This document shows, piece after piece, positions 1-11,552 of a stretch of 64,000 nucleotides of DNA. The stretch is taken from positions 78,798,891 through 78,862,890 of the forward strand of contig OZ023270.1 in NCBI GenBank assembly GCA_964006375.1. Direction: 5' to 3'. The DNA is from Tillus elongatus (Eukaryota; Arthropoda; Insecta; Coleoptera; Cleridae). The stretch's first letter is position 1. Each line of letters begins with the position of its first letter. The position numbers and the translations under genes were made by a program. Below the pieces are notes generated by a model. The model did not search any database. It had not been told where the DNA came from and saw only the letters and a list, made by a program, of their open reading frames with translations.

Positions 1-428
1 TCCTGGCAAACGACCCGCTTTACAAATTTTCTTTTTTCTTTGAATTGAACATGCCTTATGTTATTGCCTTTTTGCATTTGCCATCAAAATATATTGCATG
101 TTTGTAAGAAACGAAATTCGGGACGCAGCAAGTGCGTTATGGTAGCGAATTTTCATTGAATGCATCAAATTTGAATAGCTCAATATGCTATTAACCTATA
201 AGGTTGACAAAGAAATCAGTTTTTTCGGGAACATTTTAAGGTTACTTTCGGAAATTTGTGTACATTTTCAAACAATAAAGTTATTTTGATGAAACATGGC
301 AGATTGTTTTTACTATATAGGTTATATTGATAACCAAATTTGATGCCTGCTTTCTTTAAAAAAACATATTTGCTATTAAAAACATTTTCATGAAAATTCA
401 CTACCATAACACACTTACTGCGTCCAGA
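1..428 (+). mobile_element. TA-element, 3' fragment with 300-bp terminal module
   Basis: The first 120 bases match the segment that precedes the 3' module in other copies (A-rich run, then the 'cacgcctta' and 'cattttgcat' region). Bases 121-425 are the 300-bp module. Its ends are inverted repeats of about 37 bp: GGACGCAGCAAGTGCG on the left and the complement ending in GCGTCC on the right. The copy runs into the left window edge, so its 5' half is not visible. A T-run follows the 3' end, as in most copies. No open frame of interest is present. Confidence 0.75.
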
Positions 429-433
429 CTTTT

Positions 434-680
434 TATTAATTTTCTAAATATTTTTTGTAAATACGTGTGCAAACAGTACGCTGCAAAGTCTAGCAACCCA
501 TATACCTTGCTCTACCCAGAATTACCAACACAATTATAGAATTATGGCCCGCTTACAAGGAAGCAAACAAGTACAATTTTTTTCCCTCAGGGTTTGTCCG
601 CGGCTTTGCCGCCCCGATAGCACTGCAGCCCTTGGTCTATTGTGCGTTAAAGAAGTACCATAGTTAGGCTCAAATTTAAT
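434..680. other. Unassigned spacer
   Basis: AT-rich sequence between a TA-element fragment and a LINE fragment. It contains a GC-richer patch near 595-650. I recognise no gene, repeat end or RNA in it. Confidence 0.4.
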
Positions 681-681
681 T

Positions 682-945
682 ATGGAAGTTATCCATTACA
701 TCTTGGTCGAATTGGTGTCCGTAATAATGCATTTTTGTAAATGTGACGGAGAAACCGAGGCGGATTTAAATCATATACCGCTGGCTTGTCCACTTTATAC
801 AGAAACAAGAAGAAAGTTTTTCAGATCCTTACGGTTAATAAGTATATCTTATCCCTTCAACATAACTCACTTGCTGAGTTTTAAATGTACAAACACCTAC
901 ATTTTGCTGATTAGATTCTTCAATCAAGCACAAATCACATTATAA
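682..945 (+). pseudogene. C-terminal fragment of a non-LTR retrotransposon polyprotein
   Basis: An 87-codon open frame carries a Cys-His pattern (CKCDGETEADLNHIPLACP) of the kind found near the C-terminus of many Jockey/R1-group reverse transcriptases, followed by 'LYTETRRKFF' and hydrophobic residues. Only this tail remains: no reverse transcriptase palm is visible upstream. The following 100 bp is AT-rich and ends in a GC-richer stretch (1078-1110) that may be the element's 3' UTR. The methionine is not a real start. Family identity beyond LINE is not resolvable. Confidence 0.5.
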
Positions 946-1363
946 AATTATGGAAAATAATCTACTTTATTTCTTTTATTATTATTGGTGTTATTTTTTT
1001 CCTTTCAGATTTAATAAGTAAGTTCTAATTAATTTACATATTAATAGGTTTTAAGTTGTAGTTGTAAACAACTTGTTTTGCGAGCCTTGGCGGGTCCCTA
1101 GACGACAAAGTATCCTTGTTTTAATCCTTAATAGTTTATTAAGAAAAAACAGATATTGGTATATACAGGTGTAACTATAAGAAAAGGGGAGAAGAAAAAA
1201 ATAGGCTAAAAAATGGAGAAAAAAAAACGAAAAGAGGAAAAAATAAGAGAAAGTGAATACAAGATGGAAATCAAATGAAGATATAAGAAAGGTAAAATTA
1301 TTTATAAGCGATGTCTTTGCCATTATAGTGACTTTTAGCAATTTTTTTTTATTCGCTAATGAG

Positions 1364-1367
<4 letters not shown>

Positions 1368-1453
<86 letters not shown>

Positions 1454-1636
1454 ACCGATAACTCAAAAAATATTGGACCGATCTTAATCAAATTTCGTAA
1501 GTGCCTTTCTTTTGAAAGTGGCTTAGATAAGTTCGTTAGTCAGAAAAATCGGACCAGGTTTTCCCGGAAAATTTTGTGTTTTCTTTCTTAAAAAATTCAT
1601 ATCTCCGTAAGTAACAAAGTAACGGCAACCGAATTT

Positions 1637-1732
<96 letters not shown>

Positions 1733-1918
1733 ACCGATAACTCAAAAAATATTGGACCGATCTTAATCAAATTTCGTAAGTGCCTTTCTTTTGAAAGTGG
1801 CTTAGATAAGTTCGTTAGTCAGAAAAATCGGACCAGGTTTTCCCGGAAAATTTTGTGTTTTCTTTCTTAAAAAATTCATATCTCCGTAAGTAACAAAGTA
1901 ACGGCAACCGAATTTGGT
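1368..1918 (+). repeat. Perfect tandem duplication, (TA)n plus 190 bp, two units
   Basis: Unit 1 is a TA tract plus 1451-1638. Unit 2 is a TA tract plus 1730-1918. The 190-bp non-TA parts look identical base for base, and the breakpoint is at 'ttggta'. The identity implies a very recent duplication or an assembly artefact. Both TA tracts are about 85-90 bp. Confidence 0.85.
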
Positions 1919-2395
1919 ACGCGTGTTTGTATTATAAATATGAACTCTGTACCAAAATTTAGCTCTTTAGATTTAAAGACAAAGAAGTTATGGGCAGTTA
2001 AAGAAACAAATTTTGGAGTTTTCCTCAAAACGTCAAACTCGCAATTTTAAAGGTCAAAATTGGCAATGTTTAGGCAAAGAACGTGAAACAAATACCGCTT
2101 GTAAAAAGAAAATGTTGCAAGAAGAGTGTTCTGCAAACCCTTAAGTTTCAGATTCAACCATTATTGCCCTTGATTTTACTAAAGTGTTTACAGAATATTC
2201 ATTTCAAATAGACCATTTCTCTGATGCTTTGGCTGTCAGTTTAGTGAAGTTTATGGTTTAACGGTCTCTAATTTTTTAGCTAATTTTCGTAGAACAAATT
2301 CGTTAATGCATTTTTGAATTTTTTTATCTAAATATGATGCGTTCATAAGAAAAAAATCTGGACGCAGTAAGGGCGTTTTGGTAGCGAATTTTCGA

Positions 2396-3206
2396 TAAAT
2401 TTGCAGATTAGCTCCCGAAAGCTTTTCAAAAAACTGTTTTCAGAAACCTGCCTAGAGTCCCCCCTGGATCCACAAACCCCAAGAAAAATTTCTTGTTCAC
2501 ACCCCCCAAGGAAGTTACGGGACCAGGGGTGAGTAGGGGTGCTGGGCAGAGTAGGTAGTAAAAAGGTAATATGACCAGAAAATGCGAATAAAACGGGCTT
2601 GAAAGTTGTCTTTTTCACATCTTGAAGCCATATCCCCCTTAAACCCTGCCTACCCCGCACAACACCCCTATGCCCCCAGGTGCCGTAACTTCCTTGGCGG
2701 GTATGAACAAGAAATTTTTCTTGTAGTTTATGCAACAAGCGTGGTTGTATGCACGCGAGGGGGAAGGAAAATCCCCACGACGAAGCAGCCACCCCCAACC
2801 CTACCGCAAGTAGGGGGGGTCTGCTTCGTCGTAGACATTTTCCTTCCCCCCTCATGTGCATACAACCACCCTCGATGCATAAACCACAAGAAAAACTTCT
2901 TGTTCATACCCCCCAAGGAAGTTACGTGACCTGTGACGAAAAGGGGTGCTGTGCGGGGTAGGCGAGGTTTAATGGGGATTTTGCTTCAAATAGACAGCTT
3001 TTAAGCAGTTTTATTCGCTTTTTCTGCTCATATTTCCTTTTTACTACCTACCCCGCCCAGCACCCCTATTCACTCCCAGTCCCGCAACTTCCTTGGCGGG
3101 TGTGAACAAGAAATTTTTCTTGTGGTTTGTACATCCAGGTGGGGTCCTAGTAATATTTCTGAAAACAATTTTTTGAAAAGCGTTCGGGAGCTAATCTGCA
3201 AATTTA
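2396..3206. mobile_element. Foldback element, about 0.8-kb near-perfect palindrome
   Basis: The left arm starts AAATTTGCAGATTAGCTCCCG and the right arm ends with its complement. The centre lies near 2803. Each arm is itself internally inverted: a module reading 'acaagaaaaatttcttgt' plus 'ccccccaaggaagtta' appears four times in alternating orientation (about 2475, 2690, 2890, 3095). It is much richer in C runs than its surroundings. Open frames inside it occur only because the arms mirror each other. It interrupts the 300-bp module of a TA-element, so it inserted later. No transposase is present, so it is non-autonomous. Confidence 0.8.
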
Positions 3207-3466
3207 CCGACTTTTCATTAAATCCTTCAAATTTCAATAACTCAATTTGCTATAACCGTAAGCTTTGTTGTTTAGAAAACATTTAAGTTTATTTTCCGAA
3301 AATGTTTGTATATTTTCAAACCATAAGTAATTTTGATAAAATATAGTACATTGTATCTACTACATAGGCTATACCGATAATCAGATTCATGCCTGCTCGC
3401 ATTTGTTATTAAAAACATTTTTATGGAACTTCACTTCCATAACACATTTGCTGCATCCAGACTTTT

Positions 3467-3640
3467 GAAAAATATTTATATATTTTCAGACAATAAATTT
3501 ATTTCGATGAAATGTGGTACATTGTTTCTACTATATAGACAACCAAGTTTGATGCCTGCTTTCATCAAAGAAAAACATTTGATATTAAAAATATTTTAAG
3601 GAAAATTCGCTACCATAACGCACTTGCTGCGTCCAGAGAT
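3467..3640 (+). mobile_element. TA-element, 3' end fragment
   Basis: Second half of a 300-bp module, directly behind the preceding copy. It contains 'actatatagacaacca' and 'gatgcctgctttc' and ends with the hairpin ACGCActtgcTGCGT at about 3620-3634. Two 3' ends in tandem indicate an insertion into, or recombination at, the end of the previous copy. Confidence 0.7.
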
Positions 3641-3745
3641 ATTTTTTTTGTAACAGTTCGATACTTACTGCAACACTAAATTTATAAGTCTGTGGAGAAT
3701 GGAAGAGTAGATGCATCTTCCTAAGCCATCCATTATTCTTTGTAG

Positions 3746-3748
<3 letters not shown>

Positions 3749-3840
<92 letters not shown>
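3749..3840. repeat. (TA)n microsatellite without TA-element flanks
   Basis: About 46 uninterrupted TA units. Unlike most TA tracts in the window, the sides ('ttctttgtagataca', 'acatacttggaataa') are not TA-element sequence that I can recognise. Confidence 0.9.
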
Positions 3841-3841
<1 letters not shown>

Positions 3842-3964
3842 CATACTTGGAATAAATGATAATCATTAATAAAAATAATACTAGATTTGTCGATTGTATC
3901 CTTATAAGAAATTGTGTGTAATGGATGGGTTGTGGAGATGAGATAATGGTCAGACTTTCCAAGG

Positions 3965-5228
3965 AGGACTACTATTTATACTTTGTAGCGTTCTGGATTA
4001 TTCTTAAAAAATAGCGCAAATATAGGCCTTGTGATCGCTTATATCTGGTATAAGAGTCTGGACCTAATGGTTCTAAATCCAAAATAATTGTGCCTAAATT
4101 CAAATGTATTTGCTCAAAATTGTAACATGTTATGTTGTCTAACTATCTTAAATGATTCAAAACTTATTTAATTATATTTGGTATTTTCCCATGTGAATTT
4201 TAAAAAAACATTTTTTTCAATAACACACACTCAACAAAACTAATACTCGAAAGCGATTAATTTCCGTGATAAGCCATCAAACAAAACTGCACCACCATAC
4301 ATATCACAGAACAAAAGCCCTCTTCAACAATCAACAAGTAATTTGTCCAGATTACGGTCCTGATAATCCCGTAACCGAGAGGCGTGTCACATTTTCCCCC
4401 ATTAATAACATAGATGTGTTCATTGCATATACTCTACGAAAAAGGGGAGAAACAAACTCTCGGATACAAGCAGAGTGTAAACGTAACGTAAGTGAAAAGG
4501 GTGCTAATATAACGCATTCATTTCCAAAGCCTACCCCGATGGGAGTTCACAGTTGTGATCCTTAATTAAAATTTTCATTATACGCCCTCGGTGCTTTATT
4601 CATATACACAAATTGGGGCACCCCTTGCTTCCATGTTATGGGCGACGTTCTTTTTTCTCTTTCCAACACACTTTTCTCTTTGTTTTTTCTTTTCTATTTT
4701 CTGTACACGTAAGGACTCCCGTATAGTGTGTAGGCTTCTTGTTTACATTGATGTGGATGTGAAATAAAAGCAAATACAGACTGTTTTTGTTGCTTCGGAT
4801 ACTCGAAAAGTTTTATGAACGTGCATTATATGGGTGATTTGTATTTAGAAAATTAAGTTAATTAATTGACGGTTTCGCTTGAGTGGCTTGGTATCTTTTA
4901 ATATCTGCAGTCGGAGTTCAAACTCTTAACCCTTTCAGATGTTTCCTGTTTATTATTTAGCCACGTTTGGGTAATTAGTTTATTAGCTCGAGTGATTAAG
5001 AGACCAATTAGTTGCTTGTATGGATGCATTATTTGTTAAAAGTAAAGCAAATCGTTTGTGAAAATACTCAGGATTATAATGAGCGAATGACTTCTGTTAG
5101 CGTGGTTTATAAACGTATCAAAAATCAGTTCTACCAATACCTCTTTACAAAGTTTAAGTTTGGGTACATAAGTAAATACTGTAGAATTTATGTTAAACTT
5201 TATAAGCTTAACCGTTGTAGTTTTCAGC
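3965..5228. other. Unassigned AT-rich stretch
   Basis: About 1.26 kb without a recognisable gene or repeat end. A 99-codon frame at 4266-4565 has no motif I know and the composition of chance coding. The sequence around 4590-4760 is pyrimidine-rich. It may be intron or single-copy intergenic DNA. Confidence 0.4.
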
Positions 5229-5229
5229 G

Positions 5230-5944
<715 letters not shown>

Positions 5945-6043
5945 AAAAGGCTGACAAGAAGAGCCGCAACGAAGAAGTAAAGTTGTCAATTGATAAGTAG
6001 ATTTATTTGTTTTTTCCTGGTAGTTTAAATAAATTAGTATAAG

Positions 6044-6471
6044 CCATAACCCACATGGACAGATTAAAAGTGATCGGGAAGAACATTCGTGTTATGTTGA
6101 GCAAGCATCAATCTGTGCAGATGCCAAAGGAGGGTCATCCGGATGCTGGTCTCACGAAAGACTACACCCAGAGCCCACTCCACAGGTTTAAGAAGCCTAG
6201 ATCCAAGAACTATCAAAACATCTACCCACCTTCGTCTACACTGCATCTTAGTAACATACCGGCCACAGTCAACGAGGACGATATCAAAGAAGCATTTGTT
6301 AAGAATGGTTTTACTGTCAAGGCCTCTAAATTCTTCCCAAAAGACAAGAAAATGGCTTTAATTCAACTACCCAGTATGGAGGAGGCGGTCGTGGCTCTGA
6401 TAAAGATGCACAGCTACCAGTCATCAGAGTTCAATCACTTGAGAGTTTCATTTTCCAAGTTCAGTATATAA
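6044..6471 (+). CDS. heph: Polypyrimidine tract-binding protein (hephaestus), C-terminal exon: end of RRM3, linker, RRM4
   Basis: The reading runs from an AG at 6042-6043 to a TAA at 6469-6471. It gives the end of RRM3 ([20 protein letters not shown]), the conserved linker ([17 protein letters not shown]) and a full RRM4 ([13 protein letters not shown]1-like KKMALIQL, ending [10 protein letters not shown]). In the family this protein binds pyrimidine-rich RNA in the nucleus and controls splicing. An in-frame TAA lies just upstream at 6040, so translation must enter from an upstream exon spliced at 6043 or the copy is 5'-truncated. From memory, several usually invariant positions differ (KKPGSKN reads KKPRSKN, FKFF reads SKFF, the end SKSNI reads SKFSI). 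These changes, and the surrounding LINE pieces and TA tracts, make a decaying retrocopy a serious alternative to a real terminal exon. The identity of the protein is secure. Confidence 0.85.
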
Positions 6472-7049
6472 TTTGATCTGTAAATGCAAAACACAGTATT
6501 CATTCCATTGTTGTGTCTACAAGACATAACCCTGACGTGGTAGCTAATTGATATAATGTAACACTGCGCTTATTTATTAGTATAGACTGTTTTTGGCAGG
6601 TTAAGCTTTTCAGTATGTCGACAGATCAGTATGTAATAGTATTTTTCTTATTCTATTTAAGTTAATTAAGGAATAGTTGACAGTTTAGTTATAGTATTTG
6701 TTTAGGTTAAGTTAGCATTGTTACATGATTTTTTTTCTTTTTTATTATTAAGATGATGTTCTTGACAAAATGATTTCGATCTGTTCAGTTTATCTCAGTA
6801 CTTTATTTTATACTTTTCTTTTGTTTTTTCCTTATTATAAAGCATTCGTTATTCAGTATTCAAAAGTATTGAAAGGCTTTTAATATGTAAGCAAACAGTA
6901 GGGACTAGATAATGAGAAGGAAGGATCAATATGCCGCGATATTATTTTTTGTAAGTTTATAGATAAACAAAAATTGTTTAATTACTTAATTAAAATATTA
7001 TAAACGTTATTGTACAGGTTAAAGTCATGTGTAACGTGCAGTGCTGGAG
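6472..7049 (+). other. heph: Probable 3' UTR or flank of the hephaestus exon
   Basis: AT-rich sequence after the stop codon with no repeat family that I recognise and no canonical AATAAA. It ends where a LINE 3' tail begins. If the exon is functional, this is its 3' UTR. Confidence 0.4.
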
Positions 7050-7204
7050 AGTGCTTAGAATTTGAGACACGTTGCATCGCTGCTTGGTAATTAGTAGAAC
7101 TTTACTATGTTAATTTTTATAGTGTATGATATGTACTGTATTCATACTCTTAATTTGGGATAATTCCCGTTGAGTATTTGTAGTAAATAAATAAATAAAT
7201 AAAT
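7050..7204 (+). mobile_element. 5'-truncated LINE, 3' tail only
   Basis: This matches the 3' UTR at 29085-29233 almost base for base ('gagacacgttgcatcgctgc', 'cttaatttgggat', 'gagtatttgta') and ends in the same (TAAA)n tail. It is therefore a severely 5'-truncated copy of the LINE at 27745-29240. The tail runs straight into a short TA tract holding the next element. Confidence 0.8.
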
Positions 7205-7372
7205 ATATATATATACCGAGTGACAACTTTCAAAGCGGAACATAGGCGAATAACATGGGAAATCAAATATTTGCAAAATTAAAAGTGTGAGCAGCCATGA
7301 CATACCAAATTCGAATATTTTTGTTACTGTCAAATCAGACATTTCTGATTATCAATACACATTTTCCTGAAA

Positions 7373-7510
7373 AGCTTGACAATGAATAATAATTATAATA
7401 GCTATAGTAATAAGCAACAAGTGTTTATTGTAAAAACATATTACAGTGCTGGCAGTTTGCGAAAAGTTCGAGATTTGTCCTCAGTTACGTACGATGATCT
7501 GATAATCGGG
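7373..7510 (+). repeat. Inverted duplicate of the transposase 5' end
   Basis: The sequence encodes NNNYNSYSNKQQVFIVKTYY, nearly the same first 40 codons as the main transposase at 8795, but on the other strand and next to the opposite TIR. The two ends of the element therefore carry the same 300-bp sequence in inverted orientation. Confidence 0.8.
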
Positions 7511-7686
7511 CATAATGCTGATTACACATTATTAAAAAATTACAAAAATCCTCGTTTACTATAATTTTGTTTTAACATAAGACACTTTGAAGTAAAAGCA
7601 ATTATAACAGTAGTGCCTGCAGTTCCGGAACAGTAATAACATTAACCATTAACAAAAAATAAGTAACAATAATTTAACTGAAACAA

Positions 7687-8795
7687 TTACAACAAATATT
7701 CAAATAGTCCCCCATTTTGATATAAACAATATCGCAACCTATTATAAAATGCCTTTCGAAATTGTGCGAGTTGTTGGTTATTAACGCGTGCACATTCAGC
7801 AAAGATAGCCTCCCTCAAAGAATTAATATTTGGGTGACGAGTTTTATAAATTTTGTTTTTAAGATGACCCCACAAGAAGAAGTCACAAGGTGCTAAATTG
7901 GGAGATCTGGCCGGCCACTTAATATTACCACCGCGACCAATACAATGATTAGGAAAAAATTATCTAAACAGGTTCTTACGTCTACACCAAAATGAGCTGG
8001 ACACCCATCCTGCTGAAACCAGACTTCCCGATTTTCATTTGCAGGACATGGCTTATTTACCAAGAGTCCCAAATAATTTTCGGAATTTAAATTGCCAATT
8101 AATTCAAACGGTCCAGTGATATGATTATTAAAAATGCCTGCCCAAATATTAATTTTCTGAAGGTATTAGGATCTCGTCGAAAGTTGTAACCTTGGGTTTT
8201 GTTGCGCCCAGTATCTTGTATTCTGTACGTTAGGTTCATTATTTAGCGTAAACGTGCACTCGTCAGTAAAGCAACTCGATGAAAGAAAATGGCGATCCTG
8301 ATTGGCGCGTTCCATAACATCTTCACAAAATACACGCCTGCTCTCTTCTCTATTGCCAACAACTCTTGGTGGCACTGCGGCTGGTACGGGTGGTAGTTGT
8401 GTTTTTTAATGATTTTTCGCACACGCTCCCGAGAAACACCAAATTATTCTGCGGCAACTCTAGTACTTGTAGTTGGATTGACATAAATAACGCTAGCACC
8501 CTCTCCTCTAGTTCTGCATTAAGTTGTCTTCTAACCCCTGTTTCATTATAAAATGACATTGATATTGAAATAATACAAATTCAGCTGTAAGCTTACCACC
8601 CCTATTTTCTACTGCTACACTTGCAATTTCTTCAAATTTTCTTAAAATACGTTGGATTGTGCTCACGGATGGAATGGGTCGATCATTGTACTTCACTGAG
8701 AACAAATCTCGAACTCTTCGCAAACTGCCAGCACTGTAATATGTTTTTACAATAAACACTCGTTTCTCATTACTGTAGCTATTACTATTATTCAT
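7687..8795 (-). pseudogene. Tc1/mariner-type transposase, frameshifted
   Basis: Read from 8795 downwards. The N-terminal HTH (YSNEKRVFIVKTYYSAGSL, then 'PSVSTIQRILRKFEE') is followed in other frames by 'VRRQLNAELEERVLAL', by 'FTDECTFTLNNEPN' with the first catalytic Asp, by 'WFQQDGCPAHF' with the second, and by 'WPARSPNLAPCDFFLWGHLK' with the third, ending GGLFEYLL at 7687. The catalytic triad is recognisable, although the usual SPDL reads SPNL. At least three frame changes separate these blocks, so no full protein can be made. It is the cut-and-paste enzyme of the surrounding element. Confidence 0.85.
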
Positions 8796-9137
8796 TTTAA
8801 AGCTTTTCAGGAAAATATGTATTGGTAATCAAATATGTTTGATTTGACAGTAACAAACTTATTCGAATTTAGCATGTCAAAATTGTTTGATTTGACAATA
8901 ACAAAATTATTCGAATTTAGCATGTCATGGCTGCACATTTTGAAAATATTTAAGTTATCATCTCATGATAAAAAGAGCTTCTTATTAGTAGGTATTTAAT
9001 ATCAACAGGCTCAGAAAATTTATTATCTTTTGATAGACACTACTACCGTTCTTGTAGATAAAAGAGGTGAGTAGCAAACTGCAAATATGTGATTTCCCAT
9101 GTTATTCGCCTATGTTCCGCTTTGAAAGTTGTCACTC

Positions 9138-9139
<2 letters not shown>

Positions 9140-9220
<81 letters not shown>

Positions 9221-9390
9221 GGCCGATTTCGATAAAATTTGGTGAGACATTTACCTTCCTTTTGCAAGTGGCTTGGATAAGTTCCTTAGCCAGGAAAATC
9301 GGACCAGTTTTTTTCCGGAAAACCTTGTGTTTTCTTCCGGATTTTATTAAAGGAAGTTCTTATGATTTTTCTAGATGAGAGGTAGCTGGA
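9140..9390 (+). mobile_element. TA-element fragment downstream of its TA tract
   Basis: (TA)n at 9140-9216, then the post-microsatellite block ('gccgatttcgataaaatttg', 'aagtggcttggataagtt', 'ggaaaatcggacc'). It breaks off near 9390. It is probably the 3' half of the element whose 5' half ends at 5547. Confidence 0.65.
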
Positions 9391-9586
9391 ATATCCTGTC
9401 ATGCACACACGAAAAAATTAGCCTCCTATCATTGATCGTTATAGAGATATTAATTTTTATGTAATCCAACTTTACTATGAAATTTTCGCTAAAAAAAATG
9501 TCTCGAAAGATATGGAGTTTACGTATAGGGAACCTTGTACAAATTGACTTTAAAGCTTTCCATAGAACTCTAAATAAATTAAAAAT

Positions 9587-10985
9587 AGGGTTATCCTATT
9601 TAAAATAACAAATTTGTGACTTTCTTCCAGTATAACTGAAAATGCCGCCATTTTGAAAATATTTTCACTAAATACATTCCGTTCCATAAAGGCTGTATTC
9701 CAAATGTCATATTGATATTCTTCTTGTATATATTAAAAATTAAGCAAGACAATTGAACACAGGACATTGATAACAAAAGAAGCTATATAAATAAATGAAA
9801 ATTATTTATAGCAAGTGTTCTAATTCAAAACCTTCAGCGGCCTGACAATATACGAATCTATTGACAAATGACCTTAAAATGTGTTGAACATATTCTCGTA
9901 TTATTTCGTGAAAATATGGTTATTCTATTTAAAATAACAAATTTATGACCTACTTTCAGTATAACTGAAAATGCCGCCATTTTGAAAATATTTTCACTAA
10001 ATACATTCAGATCCATAAAGGCTGTATTCCAAATGTCATATTGATATTCTTCTCCGTTCTCGAGATACTTTTAATCGGCTATCACTTTAAATCACCATGT
10101 ATATATTTAAAATTAAACAAACAATTGAACATAGGACATTGATAAGAAAAGAAACTATATAAATAAATGAAAACTGTTTATAGCAAGTGTTCAAATTCAA
10201 AACCTTCAGCGGCATGACAATATACGAATCTTCATTGATTGTTGTTGCCCTTATTTGGTGAAACTGGTCCATACTACATACAGACTTGGAGACTACTTGT
10301 CCGGCTTCACTGTTGGTTTTCGTTCTTGTGGGTGAAGGACGTAGCCAGCGCGTAAGCTAACTGGAGCAAGTGGTCCTTGTGAATTCTAGATGTTCTAGGA
10401 TGTTCTTCAACGTTTCCGTGACTAGTTTCGCAGAAACGTTGAAGAACATCCTTAAACTTCCAGAATTCATAAGGGCCACTTGCTCCAGTTAGCTTACGCG
10501 CTGGCTAGGTCCTTCACCTACAAGAATGAAAACCAACAGTGAAGCCAGAAAAGTAGTCTCCAAGTCTGTATATAATATACGAATCTATTGACAAATGATC
10601 TCAAAATCTTTTGAACGTGTTCTCGTATTATTTTGTGAGCGGTAGTTCTGACTCGAATTTTCAGTTCCAATAAAGATTGAGAAACCTGAGAAACATTCTC
10701 ATAAGCCGACGATTTTAAATGATCCCAAAAGAAATAGTTCGATGGGGTTAAACCTGGTGACCGCGCCGGCAATTATACGTATTCTCTTTCCCCCACCTGT
10801 CTCTGCGGAAATATTTGATTTAGACATCAACAACATAGTGAGGTGGTGTACCATCCTGCTCATATCCGATGCTGTCTGACATGTGCTGATTATTTGGGGG
10901 TTAGTAAATAAACCAATGTGTTCTGGCAGAATCTGGTCACGAAGGAGTTGTAAGTAACGATTCAAAGTTTCTCTCAAAAAGAAGG
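9587..10985 (-). pseudogene. Tc1/mariner transposase relic with duplicated C-terminus
   Basis: Read on the minus strand from about 10980. Blocks are LQLLRDQILPEHIGLFTN, 'WFHL'-like debris, PARSPGLTPSNYFFWDHLK and 'IIREHVQKILRSFVNRFVY'. The true C-terminal end (RSFVNRFVYCQAAEGFELEH then LL and stop) is intact only in the second copy at 9813-9905. Segments 9587-9905 and 9922-10215 plus 10574-10640 are tandem near-identical copies of the C-terminus and its 3' flank. The second is interrupted by the palindromic insertion 10232-10573. The N-terminal DNA-binding half and the first Asp are missing. Confidence 0.7.
10232..10573. mobile_element. Palindromic insertion with 13-bp target duplication (Penelope-like inverted terminal repeat?)
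   Basis: The uninterrupted target is known from 9850-9870. Here it is split, with AATATACGAATCT present on both sides (10219-10231 and 10574-10586). The insert is 49 bp of single sequence plus a 288-bp palindrome (10281-10568), CAGACTTGGAGACTACTT to its complement, with a loop of about 16 nt near 10427. The left 49 bp and the start of the arm are similar to 22845-22925, directly upstream of a Penelope-like RT fragment. This suggests a Penelope-type terminal repeat in inverted pair form. Confidence 0.65.
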
Positions 10986-11469
10986 GCCAAATAAATCTTT
11001 CTTCAATTATACCTGCTTACAGAAGATAAAAATTTGAAAATTTTCTAGATTGTTGAGTACAATTCCTCACTGTTGTCGATGATAGGATCAGAAATAGGGA
11101 TAAGTTAACGAAACGAAATAGACTACGAAGTAAAGTATTTGCTTTTAGTCAATAAAATTACTATCAGAGTATTTTTCTCTGCATTTTGGCCTATTGTGTT
11201 CAGATCGTCGTTCAAATATTTATTTAATATATAAAAATAACACATTTAAAATATGAGAGATAATGCTAAAAACTAGTCGCTTTCACCATTTGTTGGCAGT
11301 CTAGTATGTCGGTCACAAAACGTAGATAAAGTGCAAACTTGTTTCCGACATTAATTAATTTTTTTGCACAAGGTGCACTTAGTTACCCAAATCTTTTAAT
11401 TTTTTTTGTCATACTAGTTCATTACTGTTTTTATTGCTTGGTTACCAACAACATAATGGTGTACTTTCA

Positions 11470-11472
<3 letters not shown>

Positions 11473-11550
<78 letters not shown>
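11473..11550. repeat. (TA)n microsatellite
   Basis: About 39 TA units. The flanks ('gtgtactttcact', 'attctgctcgatgcatg') are not TA-element sequence. An open frame on the minus strand (11551-11795, YLPYKRGRHFPYHSPGSFSF) borders it and is unassigned. Confidence 0.9.

Positions 11551-11552
<2 letters not shown>

Larger units (their letters stand above)
1368..3464 (+). mobile_element. TA-element with internal tandem duplication and nested foldback element
   Basis: The copy starts inside its (TA)n tract and continues through the usual blocks ('ccgataactcaaaaaata', 'gttttcctcaaaacgtcaaa', 'aaatagaccatttctctga'). The 300-bp module begins at 2353 (GGACGCAGTAAGGGCG). That module is split at about 2396-3206 by an 0.8-kb palindrome and resumes to its 3' end near 3457 (TTTGCTGCATCC). 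The 5' hairpin end and GC-rich block are missing. Confidence 0.75.
7216..9139 (-). mobile_element. Complete Tc1/mariner-superfamily element with about 60-bp TIRs
   Basis: The termini are CCGAGTGACAACTTTCAAAG at 7216 and its complement ending at 9139, identical for about 50 bp, each flanked by TA inside (TA)n sequence. The inverted match extends further on both sides of the body: 7375-7510 repeats the first codons of the transposase in opposite orientation to the main copy. The length of 1.9 kb is normal for an autonomous element. Confidence 0.9.

Noticed and set aside
121..425. The 300-bp module considered as an independent MITE with 37-bp TIRs
   Set aside because: It does occur alone, but in full copies it always forms the 3' end of the TA-element. 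No consistent target duplication was visible, so I treat it as a module and leave the MITE reading open.
2343..2961. Four overlapping open frames up to 172 codons in and around the foldback element
   Set aside because: They mirror each other on both strands because the DNA is palindromic, and they show no domain.
4266..4565. A 99-codon open frame
   Set aside because: No motif, no splice or promoter context, composition like chance.
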